DNA of 64,000 bases, taken from NCBI GenBank assembly GCA_938002965.1, contig CALKZY010000013.1, positions 176,630 to 240,629 on the forward strand. Reading direction: 5' to 3'. This DNA comes from an uncultured Acidimicrobiales bacterium. Its GTDB lineage: Bacteria > Actinomycetota > Acidimicrobiia > Acidimicrobiales > SZUA-35. Both the position numbers and the translations under genes were made by a program. Positions within the stretch are counted from its first letter, which is position 1. Every line of letters begins with the position of its first letter. The notes under the pieces are model-generated. The model ran no database searches. It had not been told where the DNA came from and worked only from the letters and a program-made list of their open reading frames with translations. Below, piece by piece: positions 34,438 through 43,715 of this stretch.

Positions 34438-37281
34438 CTAGCGACCGTCGAAGTAGGCCTGTTGGGCCGCCACATAATCTCTCGACAGGCGCAACAGTGC
34501 ATCTTGATCTCGACGGCTTCCGTCCAGGTAACCCACGGACGAATTCACCACGATGGCAGTGGCCCCTCGACCTTCGACGTACTCCACGATGTTGGCGACA
34601 TTGGCCATAAACGACTCGGTCGGCACTTCCTTGATCCAGTCGTTGGTGCCAACAATGAGCCAGACGTAGTCGACGTCTCCGCCAGCAGCAGCAAAATCGT
34701 TGCTCAGGGCGTTGGCCACGTCTTCAGCCGTCCGTCCGCCGACGCCTCGGTTGGTGGCCTGAACCGACTCGCCCCCAAGGCGTGAGATGATCCGATTGGC
34801 CAGCCGACGGTTGGTGGGTGTTCCCGGTTCCATCCAGCTATCACCCAAGAACAGGTGTTTAGCGTTGCCCATGGCGTCAATCTCTTGATCCGAGAAGTTC
34901 CCGAGGACAAAGTCGCCCAACGCTCGAAATCCAACCGGATTCGGGTGAGCTGCGTCGCCATACAAGCTCCAGAACTCCTGACCCCATGATTGACTGAACG
35001 CAATCGGTGGAGAGAAGGTGGCCCAACTGCCGGACACGCTCGTCACCTTGGTGACCCGGTGTTGATCGTTGGGTCCGACATAGACAATCATCTCGCCAAC
35101 ATCAAGCTCGCTGGTGGCCGATCGAGTCTGGAATGTCGCCCCGGTTGATCCCGCTGCCATCGACTGAGTGAACCGGAAGGTCTGCACCTTTTCCTTGGCC
35201 GGGTCGATCGGACCAAAGTTGGAGTTGAGCTCGGTCCACACCTGGTTTTGGCCACCGAAGAACCCGTTATGCATATCGATCAGACGACTCGAGCCGGTCT
35301 CCACATCGACCACCGATCCGTAGACCTCAACTTCTTCCGGCACCAGCCACGAACCGGAGACTAGCTCGAATCGCAGTTGCCGACCCTTTACGATTTGGCC
35401 TTGGGTATCGGCCGATGCCGACAGTTCAGCGAAGACATCTTCACCCGCAGCTGGGGTCCAACCGGAGAAGATCTCCGTGCCATCGAGTGTGATCCGCAAT
35501 TCTCGTTGGTAGTCATCCTGATAGCGAATCAGCGAAACCTCAGAGACAGCTCCGAGATCAACAGTGAAGTTGGCGTTGCCCTCCGCTCCGCCGTTACTCC
35601 AACCAGTCGCTGGATTACCGTCCACGATGTTGGCCGCGTTTTGGCCGTTGACAGGAGCAAAGGCGGAGATTCCTGACAGTGGACCAGTACCGGGTCCCGA
35701 GGCGGATACGGTCATCGGACCAAGCTCGTACCAGTTGTCTTCAACCTCGGACGTGATCGCCAGCGGTACCTTGAGGTCACTATCGCCGACGTGAGCTACC
35801 GCCACGTCCAGGGTGTAGTCGCCGCTCTCCACCCAGGCTGGGATGGTAATCGCGGACGTTTTAGCCACAGGGCTGTCACCGGCCGGGAGTAAACCCTTCA
35901 TTGTGGTGTCCGACTGAATGACGACGTTGACACCCGATGCGTTCCTCAACCGGTAGGAGATCCGATAGTCCCGGTAGAGAGGTGCAGATCCTCGGTTGAT
36001 CCACGCCGAGGCGATTTGGGTCTGAGCGCCGGCCTCAACCGTGTCGCTATGACTCAGTTGTTGGAGCACAAGGCGGGGCCCCATCCACGTGGCCATGAAC
36101 CGAAGGTCCCGGGAAACCTCATTGGTGGGATCGTCCACATAGCTCGATGGAATCCGACTGGACTTGTTGTGAGCCAAAGACGCATGCCAGTTCATGGCGT
36201 CACCGACAACCCTGTCAAGCGGCAGAACCGTTCCGTAGTCATTTCCGCCCATACGAGCTGCCCACTCGTCCATGATTCCCGTCACCTCCAAGGCGACGGG
36301 CGCGGTCTTCCACAAGTTTGGGTTTGCTGCGTGAATCGGGCCGTAATCTTGAGTGTGATGCCCTGAGCCACCCCAGCTGTCACCGCGCCAGCCGTATCGG
36401 CCGGTGTAGTTAGCCTTGAGGTGTTGGGCCACCTGACCCCTGCCACCCAGTTCGTCTTTGAACACTTGAGCCAAAACCACAAGAGGGGTGGTCGGGAAGG
36501 CCGAGGCGTACAGATCAATAATCTCAATACGTCGCGACTCGCTGGGCATCACTTGAGCGTCATACGGGTAGGCGTGCCATTCGCCCCACAGTCCAACTGA
36601 GCCAACATCAACCGAGCTCAGTCGAGGATGGTTCCCGTACCGCGCACCGAGAGCCCGAATCAGTTTCTCATGAGCAGCCCGAATGGTGGCATCCTCCCAG
36701 TCAGGCAAGTACGAGGCTGGGGCAACATTCTCGTAGCCCTCGTAAAACAACTCGCTTACTCCTTTGCGAACGAGCCAACACGGAATGCCATGGTCAGGCG
36801 TGTTGGTCTGTCCGGGGAAACAGTCACGATCGCCAGCGCCCGGATACGAAAGCATCATTCGGAAGTCGATGGTCTGATCACGCTGCTCGGCGCACGTAAA
36901 GAGCCGGTCGAGCAAAGGCCAGGCGTACTGCCCTTCGACTGGTTCGACGTCGCGCCACTGCAGGCGCACGTACAGCGAGCCACCTTTGATACCAGCGTCT
37001 TCGACGGTTGAGTCGTAACTACAGTTGGCCAGCTGATTGCTGCTAGGAACTTTGGCTACTAAGTCTTGGAACCCGACGCCGGGAGTGACCATAACCTCGT
37101 AGTGTTCGGTGGGGTTGACGGTCACCGTCTCAGCGGCATCAGCGGGGCCGGGTCCTAGTCCCACCAGGCTGGCGACCATAAGCAGCAGAACCACGACGAG
37201 GCTAGCCCAGCGGTGTCTGCTTCTTGTCGTTTCGTGACTGTTCGTTTCCGGATGTTTGGTTCGTTGGCGTTGGTGGTGCAT
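34438..37281 (-). CDS. Large secreted DUF4832 / F5-8 type C / SGNH-hydrolase protein
   Basis: 947 residues. A signal peptide (~24-49, ASLVVVLLLMVASLVGLGPGPADA) precedes a DUF4832-like TIM-barrel glycosidase-type module (~60-520: GGSLYVRLQWRDVEPVEGQYAW; HPRLSSVDVGSVGLWGEWH). A discoidin/F5-8 carbohydrate-binding module follows (~535-655: NIVDGNPATGWSNGG). The C-terminal SGNH esterase (~800-947) has block I FLGDSWME with Ser near 813, block II GVGGRTAEDV and block III VGTNDW. Together these suggest binding and deacylation or hydrolysis of an acylated polysaccharide outside the cell. It is divergent from a membrane-spanning HTH regulator, its probable controller. Confidence 0.88.
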   Translation of the reverse strand: MHHQRQRTKHPETNSHETTRSRHRWASLVVVLLLMVASLVGLGPGPADAAETVTVNPTEHYEVMVTPGVGFQDLVAKVPSSNQLANCSYDSTVEDAGIKGGSLYVRLQWRDVEPVEGQYAWPLLDRLFTCAEQRDQTIDFRMMLSYPGAGDRDCFPGQTNTPDHGIPCWLVRKGVSELFYEGYENVAPASYLPDWEDATIRAAHEKLIRALGARYGNHPRLSSVDVGSVGLWGEWHAYPYDAQVMPSESRRIEIIDLYASAFPTTPLVVLAQVFKDELGGRGQVAQHLKANYTGRYGWRGDSWGGSGHHTQDYGPIHAANPNLWKTAPVALEVTGIMDEWAARMGGNDYGTVLPLDRVVGDAMNWHASLAHNKSSRIPSSYVDDPTNEVSRDLRFMATWMGPRLVLQQLSHSDTVEAGAQTQIASAWINRGSAPLYRDYRISYRLRNASGVNVVIQSDTTMKGLLPAGDSPVAKTSAITIPAWVESGDYTLDVAVAHVGDSDLKVPLAITSEVEDNWYELGPMTVSASGPGTGPLSGISAFAPVNGQNAANIVDGNPATGWSNGGAEGNANFTVDLGAVSEVSLIRYQDDYQRELRITLDGTEIFSGWTPAAGEDVFAELSASADTQGQIVKGRQLRFELVSGSWLVPEEVEVYGSVVDVETGSSRLIDMHNGFFGGQNQVWTELNSNFGPIDPAKEKVQTFRFTQSMAAGSTGATFQTRSATSELDVGEMIVYVGPNDQHRVTKVTSVSGSWATFSPPIAFSQSWGQEFWSLYGDAAHPNPVGFRALGDFVLGNFSDQEIDAMGNAKHLFLGDSWMEPGTPTNRRLANRIISRLGGESVQATNRGVGGRTAEDVANALSNDFAAAGGDVDYVWLIVGTNDWIKEVPTESFMANVANIVEYVEGRGATAIVVNSSVGYLDGSRRDQDALLRLSRDYVAAQQAYFDGR

Positions 37282-37488
37282 GAGAGAAACCTCGACGTTT
37301 CTTGCTAATCAGGTGGTCAATTTTCGGCGTCAAGCAGATTGGTGCCAGGCGCAGTGGCAACGTACGTCGAGCTTGGCTGTTGTGTCATTGCCAAATCTGA
37401 CAGAACCCGCTTGCCAACTGTGACAAGAGCTGACAATTTCCTACAATGAGGCGCCGATCCCAGACGAAAGTCGATAGCCGATACAAAC
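37282..37488. promoter_or_regulatory. Divergent control region with TGACA motifs
   Basis: TGTCA (37383-37387) and TGACA (37398-37402) form an inverted pair with a 10-bp spacer. Further TGACA copies lie at 37421-37425 and 37431-37435. TACAAT at 37442-37447 is a good rightward -10, with TGTGAC 17 bp upstream as a weak -35. The motif copies overlap the promoter of the HTH gene, as expected for an autoregulated operator. The factor is inferred, not shown. Confidence 0.45.
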
Positions 37489-38583
37489 ATGACAACCTCG
37501 CCGACAGATCATCGCCCCTGGGGTCAGTTACTCCGCACCTACCGAAAGCAAGCCGATCTAACTCAAGGCCAGTTCATCGAGCAGCTTTCGTTCCTTGTAG
37601 CTCAGGTTGGGGCTGAGGAGCGACATGCGTTGGAGGCCATTGGCGTGTTTGACGATGCTGTCGTGTACTTCAGTGGCGTCTTGGACTCACCCACGCTTAG
37701 TCGATTGGAGAAAGGAAGCAGAAGCCTTAACTCGCGCCGCCGGTGTGTAGCCCTGGTCTGGGGACTAAACCGCCTCGGCGTGCTCACCCAACACGACGAA
37801 GCAAATACCTTTCTCGACCTCGCCGGCCATGGGAACCTTACCGACGCTGAGCGAGACGTTCTCCTCGGCCCAGACGACACGGCAATCCCGGGACCAGCAG
37901 CGACCGAGTCATCACAGACAGCCCGGAAGGCGAAGACGCCAAGGAGGGCGCTCCTCGCGGGCGCTGGCTTGGTCGCCGGGGCTCTGATCGCCTTTGCGTT
38001 GATCGCTTCTACCCTGTTCCCATCTTTCGCCAGATCAACCCCGGACGGGTCTGAGCCGGCCGGACCGGGAGCATCATCACATGTGTTGTTGGCCGATGAA
38101 CTTCATTCGGTTACCGGCGACACCGGCCGCGATCAAACTCTTGTCGGTCTTCATGAACTAGACAACCGGGGCTCAAGCGACAACTGGCTGGAGTTCGTCA
38201 AGTTCATCGCGGCCGACACCGGCGACTACTCCGGCTACCGGGCGTACTATCTCCCCGAGCACATTCCTGTTGAGGCCATCACCGGAATTCGACTTGAGGT
38301 CAATTATCGCGGGCCCGACTACGAGGCCGCCCCCTGGGTCTGGCAAGTCGAACGCCGGGACATCTCCGAACGAGTCCGCCTCGGCGACAATCGCGACTCC
38401 TTGTGGTGGCAAGACTGGACCAACACCAGTTTCACCTTCCCAGGAGACGACGCGGGCTTTGACGCTTCTCTTTATATACAGGATCGCCAGATCTGGATCT
38501 CACTCGACGGGAGTCGAGCGGATGATTCGATCGATTTGGACTACGAAGTTCTTGTGGTCGAGTGGAGCGATTCCGACCTGTGA
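37489..38583 (+). CDS. Transmembrane one-component regulator: N-terminal HTH, one helix, C-terminal ectodomain
   Basis: 364 residues. The cytoplasmic XRE-like helix-turn-helix (~10-75) reads LRTYRKQADLTQGQFIEQL ... DSPTLSRLEKGSRSLNSR, with an insertion between its helices. A linker and one membrane helix follow (ALLAGAGLVAGALIAFALIAS, ~150-172). The ~190-residue external beta-rich domain (HSVTGDTGRDQTLVGLHELDNRG ... DASLYIQDRQIWISLDGSRADDSIDLDYEVLVVEW) is rich in Trp/Tyr/Asp and looks like a carbohydrate-binding or jelly-roll fold. It probably senses an external polymer and controls the divergent secreted enzyme. Confidence 0.78.
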   Translation: MTTSPTDHRPWGQLLRTYRKQADLTQGQFIEQLSFLVAQVGAEERHALEAIGVFDDAVVYFSGVLDSPTLSRLEKGSRSLNSRRRCVALVWGLNRLGVLTQHDEANTFLDLAGHGNLTDAERDVLLGPDDTAIPGPAATESSQTARKAKTPRRALLAGAGLVAGALIAFALIASTLFPSFARSTPDGSEPAGPGASSHVLLADELHSVTGDTGRDQTLVGLHELDNRGSSDNWLEFVKFIAADTGDYSGYRAYYLPEHIPVEAITGIRLEVNYRGPDYEAAPWVWQVERRDISERVRLGDNRDSLWWQDWTNTSFTFPGDDAGFDASLYIQDRQIWISLDGSRADDSIDLDYEVLVVEWSDSDL

Positions 38584-38633
38584 CGCTGGTCCGCTGGTCG
38601 GCGGTGACTCTCCCGATTGACTACCGTGAAGGA

Positions 38634-38993
38634 ATGGACGCCATCTCCTCGATCGCCGAGCGCCGCATCAGGGCGGCACAGGAGGCCGGCATGTTCGACA
38701 ATCTCCCCGGCAAAGGCAAACCGATTCCCGACCTGGGCGAGCAGCGGCCCCCCGGCTGGTGGGCCATGCGAGTAGCAAAGCGTGAGCGCAGCATTCTTCG
38801 GGCCGAGGACCTGGATCGACTTGTTCGCGACACCAAGCGAAGCATCTGGTCGGCGACCGCCGAATCGGAGATCAGGGATACGGTCACTGAACTCAACGAC
38901 CAGATCGACCACTACAACCACACCACAACCTGGGAACCTCGGCCACGCCTGAACGCTGACGAACTGGTCGAGGCTTGGCGCAAGCGTCGCTAA
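38634..38993 (+). CDS. DUF1992 (DnaJ-homologue subfamily C member 28 conserved domain) protein
   Basis: 119 residues. The family motif is IAERRIRAAQEAGMFDNLPGKGKPIPDL at the N-terminus, followed by RVAKRERSILRAEDL. The family is named after the human DNAJC28 region, and its bacterial role is unknown. The ATG at 38634 is chosen because the family starts there. TACCGT lies exactly 6 nt upstream, consistent with a leaderless mRNA, although GAAGGA touches the start. Confidence 0.88.
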   Translation: MDAISSIAERRIRAAQEAGMFDNLPGKGKPIPDLGEQRPPGWWAMRVAKRERSILRAEDLDRLVRDTKRSIWSATAESEIRDTVTELNDQIDHYNHTTTWEPRPRLNADELVEAWRKRR

Positions 38994-39017
38994 AGGCCAT
39001 TCGCTGACGGCCCGCGA

Positions 39018-40031
39018 CTACATCACGACGAACTCAACGTGTAGGGGCCGATGATCGGGGCCCAGGCTCGGACCGGTTTCAGCCTCGACCATGATGATGT
39101 CATCGCTGTGAACCACCAGGTCAATCGGTAGTTGAAGGAACCCGGGAACTGAGGCCGGCCACGATGTCTGCCAGCCGTGCCCGCGTAGACCGTTTTCAAG
39201 TCGACCATCGACCAGCAGCCTGCGAAAGTTCGAAGCGTAGGGCGTCGTGTTGAAGTCGCCGATGACAACAACCGAACATCCATCTTCGACTTGCTCCCGG
39301 CTCCAGTCGGCCACTCCGGCCAACTCGATCTGTTGCCCGTGGTAGACAGCGGCATGACTGGGCCGGGTGGTATGCAGGCTCAACAACAAAATCATCTGGC
39401 CCTGAAATTCGACTTCGGCCAGAAGCAGCGGACGTTCCGAGGTCGGAGGAATGTTGACGACGTCGGCTGAGGAAACTGTTCCGTCCCAGTCCTGGCGTAT
39501 CAACATGGCTGAGCCGTGAGTGGAGTCCGATCGAGGGTTGGCCAGAACCATTTCGTAGCCCGGCAGCCGCTCGGCGATCACGTCGGCCACCGTCGGTGTG
39601 AACTCTTGGACAAAGACGATCTCCGGCCCGCGGGCAGCCAGCTCACCGAGGGCGTCGACGTGATCACGGTCGATGTTGAGGTGGCTGACGGTCAAGCTGT
39701 ACGCAGAATCAACCTGACCGCCACCACTACCAATCCACACCGGCGCTACAAACCAAGCCGAGACGAAGACTCCCAGTGCAGCGGGCACCACCACCACCGA
39801 CCGGCGAAGTGCGAACCACGCCGTTGCCACAACTGCGACTAGGAGCAGCTGACCCCGAAGATGTTCCAATATGGCGAGACGCCACCACCAGCGACCGCCG
39901 AAGCCAAGCAACCAGCATGCCAGCACACCAACAACTACGGCTAGCAGCAACCAGTCGATCAATCCGACGAAGCGCTCGCCCGATCTCTTCGACTGCGATT
40001 CGCTGGAGGTTGCCTCATGTGGCGTATCCAT
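39018..40031 (-). CDS. Membrane-anchored endonuclease/exonuclease/phosphatase-family protein
   Basis: 337 residues. Three N-terminal membrane helices (IDWLLLAVVVGVLACWLL; LLLVAVVATAWFAL; VVVVPAALGVFVSAWFV) precede an extracytoplasmic EEP domain. Its motifs are SHLNIDRDHVDAL, IVFVQEFTP with the metal Glu, VIGDFNTTPYASNFRRLL with Asp/Asn and LGPDHRPLHVEF with the catalytic Asp-His pair. Related membrane EEP proteins are phospholipases or phosphatases. The ATG has TACTCT 7 nt upstream (complement of 40039-40044) and no ribosome site. Confidence 0.9.
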   Translation of the reverse strand: MDTPHEATSSESQSKRSGERFVGLIDWLLLAVVVGVLACWLLGFGGRWWWRLAILEHLRGQLLLVAVVATAWFALRRSVVVVPAALGVFVSAWFVAPVWIGSGGGQVDSAYSLTVSHLNIDRDHVDALGELAARGPEIVFVQEFTPTVADVIAERLPGYEMVLANPRSDSTHGSAMLIRQDWDGTVSSADVVNIPPTSERPLLLAEVEFQGQMILLLSLHTTRPSHAAVYHGQQIELAGVADWSREQVEDGCSVVVIGDFNTTPYASNFRRLLVDGRLENGLRGHGWQTSWPASVPGFLQLPIDLVVHSDDIIMVEAETGPSLGPDHRPLHVEFVVM

Positions 40032-40128
40032 CGGCTGAAGAGTACTGCGACGACAGACCCGGCATAGGTCGGGCTACTGCTGGGAGTGAAGGCCAATCAT
40101 GCCCCATCGTTCAGGTGGTGGAAGGCAA

Positions 40129-41784
40129 CTACACGTAGGTCGAACCCTTCATCCCGTCGACATCGCGGCGCATCTCCACGTTAACCAGAGCCGGTTTGCC
40201 AGAGTCGAACGCTCGTTGGATAGCGGCGTTGATGTCGCCCGGGTCGGTGACGTGTTCGCCGTGACCACCGAGAGCCTCGACCACCTTGTCATAACGGGTG
40301 TACTCCAGCTGGGTGGCCACCAAACGGTCGGAACCGTAGATCATGGCCTGCGGTCGCATCATTTGACCCCAGGCGCCGTCGTTGCCGACCACACCGACAA
40401 TGGGAAGCCCGAACCGCACTGCGGTGTCGTACTCGAAGCCGTTCAGGCCGAAGGATCCGTCGCCGTAGATGATCAGCACCCGACGATCGGGATTGGCCAG
40501 CTGGGCGGCCAGGGCGAAGGGCATGCCCACCCCCAGGGTGCCCAGTGGACCCGGGTCCATCCACGTGCCGTTGGGTGGAACCTTCAGTACTTTGGAGGCC
40601 TGAGCCACGATGTCTCCGCCGTCACCAATGACGATCATCTCGTCGTCGGTGGCCACAAAGTCGGCAATCTCCCGGCACAGTCGCAACGGATCGATCGGTG
40701 TCTCATCGGAGTTGAGCTGTGCGGCTTGGGCGGCGGCTGCCTCGTCTTCGGCCGCCCGTAAACCACCGGACCAGGTCGACCAGTCGGGCATCTCGCCGCG
40801 GCCGCTGAGCAGTGAGCCTAGCTCGTCCAGGTTTACTCCAAGGTTGCCGACCAAGCCAACGTCGGCCGAGCGGTTTTGGCCGATCAAGGTCTCGTCCAGG
40901 TCGAGCTGAATGATCTTGGCATCAGCGCCGATCGATCCGCCGTAGCGCATGCGGAAGTCAAGAGGTGTACCGGCCAGCACCACCACGTCGGCTTCGCCCA
41001 ATGCCTGTTTGCGGCTGGTGGAGTAGAAGCCCGGATGGTTCATGGGCAACAAGCCGCGACCCATCCCGTTGGTGTAACACGGCATCTGCGTCTGCTCCAC
41101 AAACCTGACGAGAGCTGGCCCTCCGTCGGACCAGCGAAGGGCGGTTCCGGCCATGAGCATCGGCCTTTCGGCGACGGACAGGATCTCCGCCGCCTCCGAC
41201 AGCAGCGCCGGTGGCGCAGCCGATGCCACCCGATAGTCCCGGAACCGGGGCAGAGGGGCTTCGTCCAAGTCAACCGGGGCGTGCAACACATCCATCGGGA
41301 TTTCCAGAAACGACGGCCCCGGAACGCCACTGAGGGCGTTGCGAACCGCCAGCTCCACGTACTCGCCAATGCGATGCGTTTGATAGCAGGCGTCGGCCCA
41401 CTTGGTGATGGGCTTCATCACCGACACGTGGTCCATCTCCTGCAGCGAGCCGCGCCGCAGATTGTCGAATGGCCCCTGGCCGCCGAACACCACGATGGGC
41501 GAATTGGCCCGCCACGCATTGGCCACCCCGGTGACACCATCGGTGATACCAGGGCCGGCGGTCAAGATTGCAACCCCGACCTTTCCGGGGTTCAGGCGAG
41601 CCCAGGCGTCAGCAGCATGGACGGCCGCCTGCTCGTGTCGGACATCCACCACTTTTATGCCCTCATCCAGGCAGCCGTCGTAGATGCCCATGACATGTCC
41701 ACCGGACAGAGTGAAGACGCACTCGACACCGGCAGCTTTCAGGGCGCGGGCAGCAAGCCGACCGCCGTGGGATTCAAGACTCAC
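40129..41784 (-). CDS. Thiamine-diphosphate enzyme (acetolactate synthase / 2-hydroxyacyl-CoA lyase type)
   Basis: 551 residues from the GTG at 41784, 11 bp after the ligase stop. The PYR domain has the ThDP-activating Glu in VVDVRHEQAAVHAADAWARL. The central domain carries RMRYGGSIGADAKIIQLDLD. The PP domain has the cofactor motif IYGDGSFGLNGFEYDTAVRFGLPIVGVVGNDGAWG. Sequence style and co-transcription with an acyl-CoA ligase favour 2-hydroxyacyl-CoA lyase or a similar C-C lyase over a true acetolactate synthase, for which no small subunit is nearby. The residues needed to decide cannot be compared here. Confidence 0.85.
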   Translation of the reverse strand: MSLESHGGRLAARALKAAGVECVFTLSGGHVMGIYDGCLDEGIKVVDVRHEQAAVHAADAWARLNPGKVGVAILTAGPGITDGVTGVANAWRANSPIVVFGGQGPFDNLRRGSLQEMDHVSVMKPITKWADACYQTHRIGEYVELAVRNALSGVPGPSFLEIPMDVLHAPVDLDEAPLPRFRDYRVASAAPPALLSEAAEILSVAERPMLMAGTALRWSDGGPALVRFVEQTQMPCYTNGMGRGLLPMNHPGFYSTSRKQALGEADVVVLAGTPLDFRMRYGGSIGADAKIIQLDLDETLIGQNRSADVGLVGNLGVNLDELGSLLSGRGEMPDWSTWSGGLRAAEDEAAAAQAAQLNSDETPIDPLRLCREIADFVATDDEMIVIGDGGDIVAQASKVLKVPPNGTWMDPGPLGTLGVGMPFALAAQLANPDRRVLIIYGDGSFGLNGFEYDTAVRFGLPIVGVVGNDGAWGQMMRPQAMIYGSDRLVATQLEYTRYDKVVEALGGHGEHVTDPGDINAAIQRAFDSGKPALVNVEMRRDVDGMKGSTYV

Positions 41785-41795
41785 GTTGATCCGAT

Positions 41796-43586
41796 CTAGG
41801 AGTAGAGCTCTTCGATTTCGACGGCGAAGCGGGTAACGACACCGCGCCGTTTCAATTTGGAAGTCGGCGTCAGTAGGTCCGTGTCGGGCATCCACTCTTC
41901 GCCCAGGATTCGGACCTTCTTGACCTTCTCGGCACCGTTGAAGTCTTTCATGGCGCCCGGCAGGGCGGCCTCAATCTCGGCCACCAAGTCGGAGTGTGCA
42001 GCCAGCTCGTCCATCGACAGGTCCGAGCAGTCGTGGGCGTTCGCCCAAGTAGCAGCGGCGTCGGGGTCGAGCACCACTAGGGCCGACACAAACGGACGCT
42101 GGTCACCAATAGCCATGGCTTGTCCCACCAGCGGAATCATTTTCAACGCCGCTTCCAGGTTGGAGGGCGACAGGTTCTTGCCGCCAGCGGTGATGATCAG
42201 TTCCTTCTTACGATCGACGATCTTGACATAACCATCGTCGTCGATCTCGCCGATGTCACCGGAACAGAACCACTCACCGTCCATGACCTCGGCCGTCTTC
42301 TCCGGCTGATTCAAGTAGCCACGGAACACATTGCCGCCGCGACATTGGACTTCGCCGTCCTCGGGGGCGAGGCGAACCTCGACGCCGGGGCAGGCGTGGC
42401 CGACCGAGCCGGCCTTGACCTTGTAGGGGGCCCACGTCATTGGGCCGGACGTTTCCGACAGGCCGTAGATCTCCGACAGGGGTACGCCGATGGTTCGGAA
42501 CCAACTCAACATTTCGGCCGGGATAGGGGCAGCACCTGTGATGGCCGAATCCAGTTGGTCGAGCCCAACGAGCTCTCGCACGGTTGAGAAAGCTACAGCA
42601 TCGAGGAAGTTGTAGGTTTCAATCTCCTCTTCGGAGGCCGTTCCCCAGGTCATCTTTTCGGCGATTGGGGCTGCTGCCTCGATGGCCTCGTTGAGCGCCT
42701 TCTGTTTTTCGGGGTCGGCGGCCACTGCGGCGTTTACTCCGGCGTATATCTTCTCCCAGACCCTGGGCACTCCGAACATGATGTTGGGCTTGACTTCACC
42801 GGCGTAGGCGGCGAACAGCGTCGGGTCGGGACAGGTGCTTACCTCAAGTGCATGAGCCAACAGGTTGTAGTGGCTGGTCATGCGCTCGGCGATGTGGGCC
42901 ATCGGTAGATAACTCACCAAGCGCTTGCCGACCATGTCCTCGATCTCGAAGGCTCGGAAAAGGCACTCGGTGGTCCAACACACGTTGGCGTGATCCAACA
43001 TGACACCCTTGGACGGACCGGTGGTACCGGAAGTGTAGATCAAGGTGGCCAGGTCACCTGGCTGTGCCGTCTCGGACGCTGTGGCCAGGTCGATCGGGTC
43101 GCTGCCGAGCAGTGTGTCGTAGGCAAAGTCGGCATCGGAGACGCCATCGCCGTCGATAATGCCTAGCTTCTCCAGCTTTGGCAGATCGTTTCGGGCGGCG
43201 GAGAACAGGTCGTAGAAACCCTTGTCTTCGACGATGGCCAACTTGGCTTCGGCGTCACCAGCCAGGTAGGCGATCTGATCGGTAGCCGATGAGTTGTAAA
43301 TCGAGACTGGTGTTGCGCCCAGGAACAGCGCCGCGGTGTCAATGACGTGGAACTCCGGCCGGTTGCGGATCATCATCACCAGACGGTCACCGTGGCCCAA
43401 CCCGAGAGCTGCCAAACCGGTGGCGGCACGGGCGACTTTGTCGGCCAGCTCGTTAAACGTCATCTCGTCCCAGCCGTCACCGACCTTCCACCGAAGTGCC
43501 ACCCGCTCACCGTGATTGGCGATGGTGTTCAAAAACTGCTTTGGGACTGTCAGCCCCTGCACGACTTCGTCGATGGTCTTGTCCAT
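41796..43586 (-). CDS. Long-chain acyl-CoA ligase (FadD15-like)
   Basis: 596 residues from the ATG at 43586 (AGAAAGGG 10 nt upstream). An earlier in-frame start gives non-homologous sequence. The P-loop is LIYTSGTTGPSKGVMLDH. The motif IYGLSETSGP and the C-terminal WFCSGDIGEIDDDGYVKIVDRKKELIITAGGKNLSPSNLE mark the long-chain FadD15/FACL group. It ends LTPTSKLKRRGVVTRF, with the catalytic Lys region. It activates fatty acids for degradation or lipid synthesis and is probably co-transcribed with the ThDP enzyme downstream. Confidence 0.92.
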   Translation of the reverse strand: MDKTIDEVVQGLTVPKQFLNTIANHGERVALRWKVGDGWDEMTFNELADKVARAATGLAALGLGHGDRLVMMIRNRPEFHVIDTAALFLGATPVSIYNSSATDQIAYLAGDAEAKLAIVEDKGFYDLFSAARNDLPKLEKLGIIDGDGVSDADFAYDTLLGSDPIDLATASETAQPGDLATLIYTSGTTGPSKGVMLDHANVCWTTECLFRAFEIEDMVGKRLVSYLPMAHIAERMTSHYNLLAHALEVSTCPDPTLFAAYAGEVKPNIMFGVPRVWEKIYAGVNAAVAADPEKQKALNEAIEAAAPIAEKMTWGTASEEEIETYNFLDAVAFSTVRELVGLDQLDSAITGAAPIPAEMLSWFRTIGVPLSEIYGLSETSGPMTWAPYKVKAGSVGHACPGVEVRLAPEDGEVQCRGGNVFRGYLNQPEKTAEVMDGEWFCSGDIGEIDDDGYVKIVDRKKELIITAGGKNLSPSNLEAALKMIPLVGQAMAIGDQRPFVSALVVLDPDAAATWANAHDCSDLSMDELAAHSDLVAEIEAALPGAMKDFNGAEKVKKVRILGEEWMPDTDLLTPTSKLKRRGVVTRFAVEIEELYS

Positions 43587-43715
43587 CACTGGCCCTTTCT
43601 TGTGACTCAGCCTCTGATCGATTGAGACGGTTCTGGAGCTCCGCCAAGCCGCCGACGCGGAAGCGATTCGGTGGCAGCAGATCGGAGCGGTTAGCGCCAA
43701 CTATACAATTCAAGT

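Noticed and set aside
40876..41799. 307-codon plus-strand ORF opposite the ThDP enzyme
   Set aside because: Shadow of a conserved ThDP enzyme gene; His/Arg/Gly-rich product with no family features.
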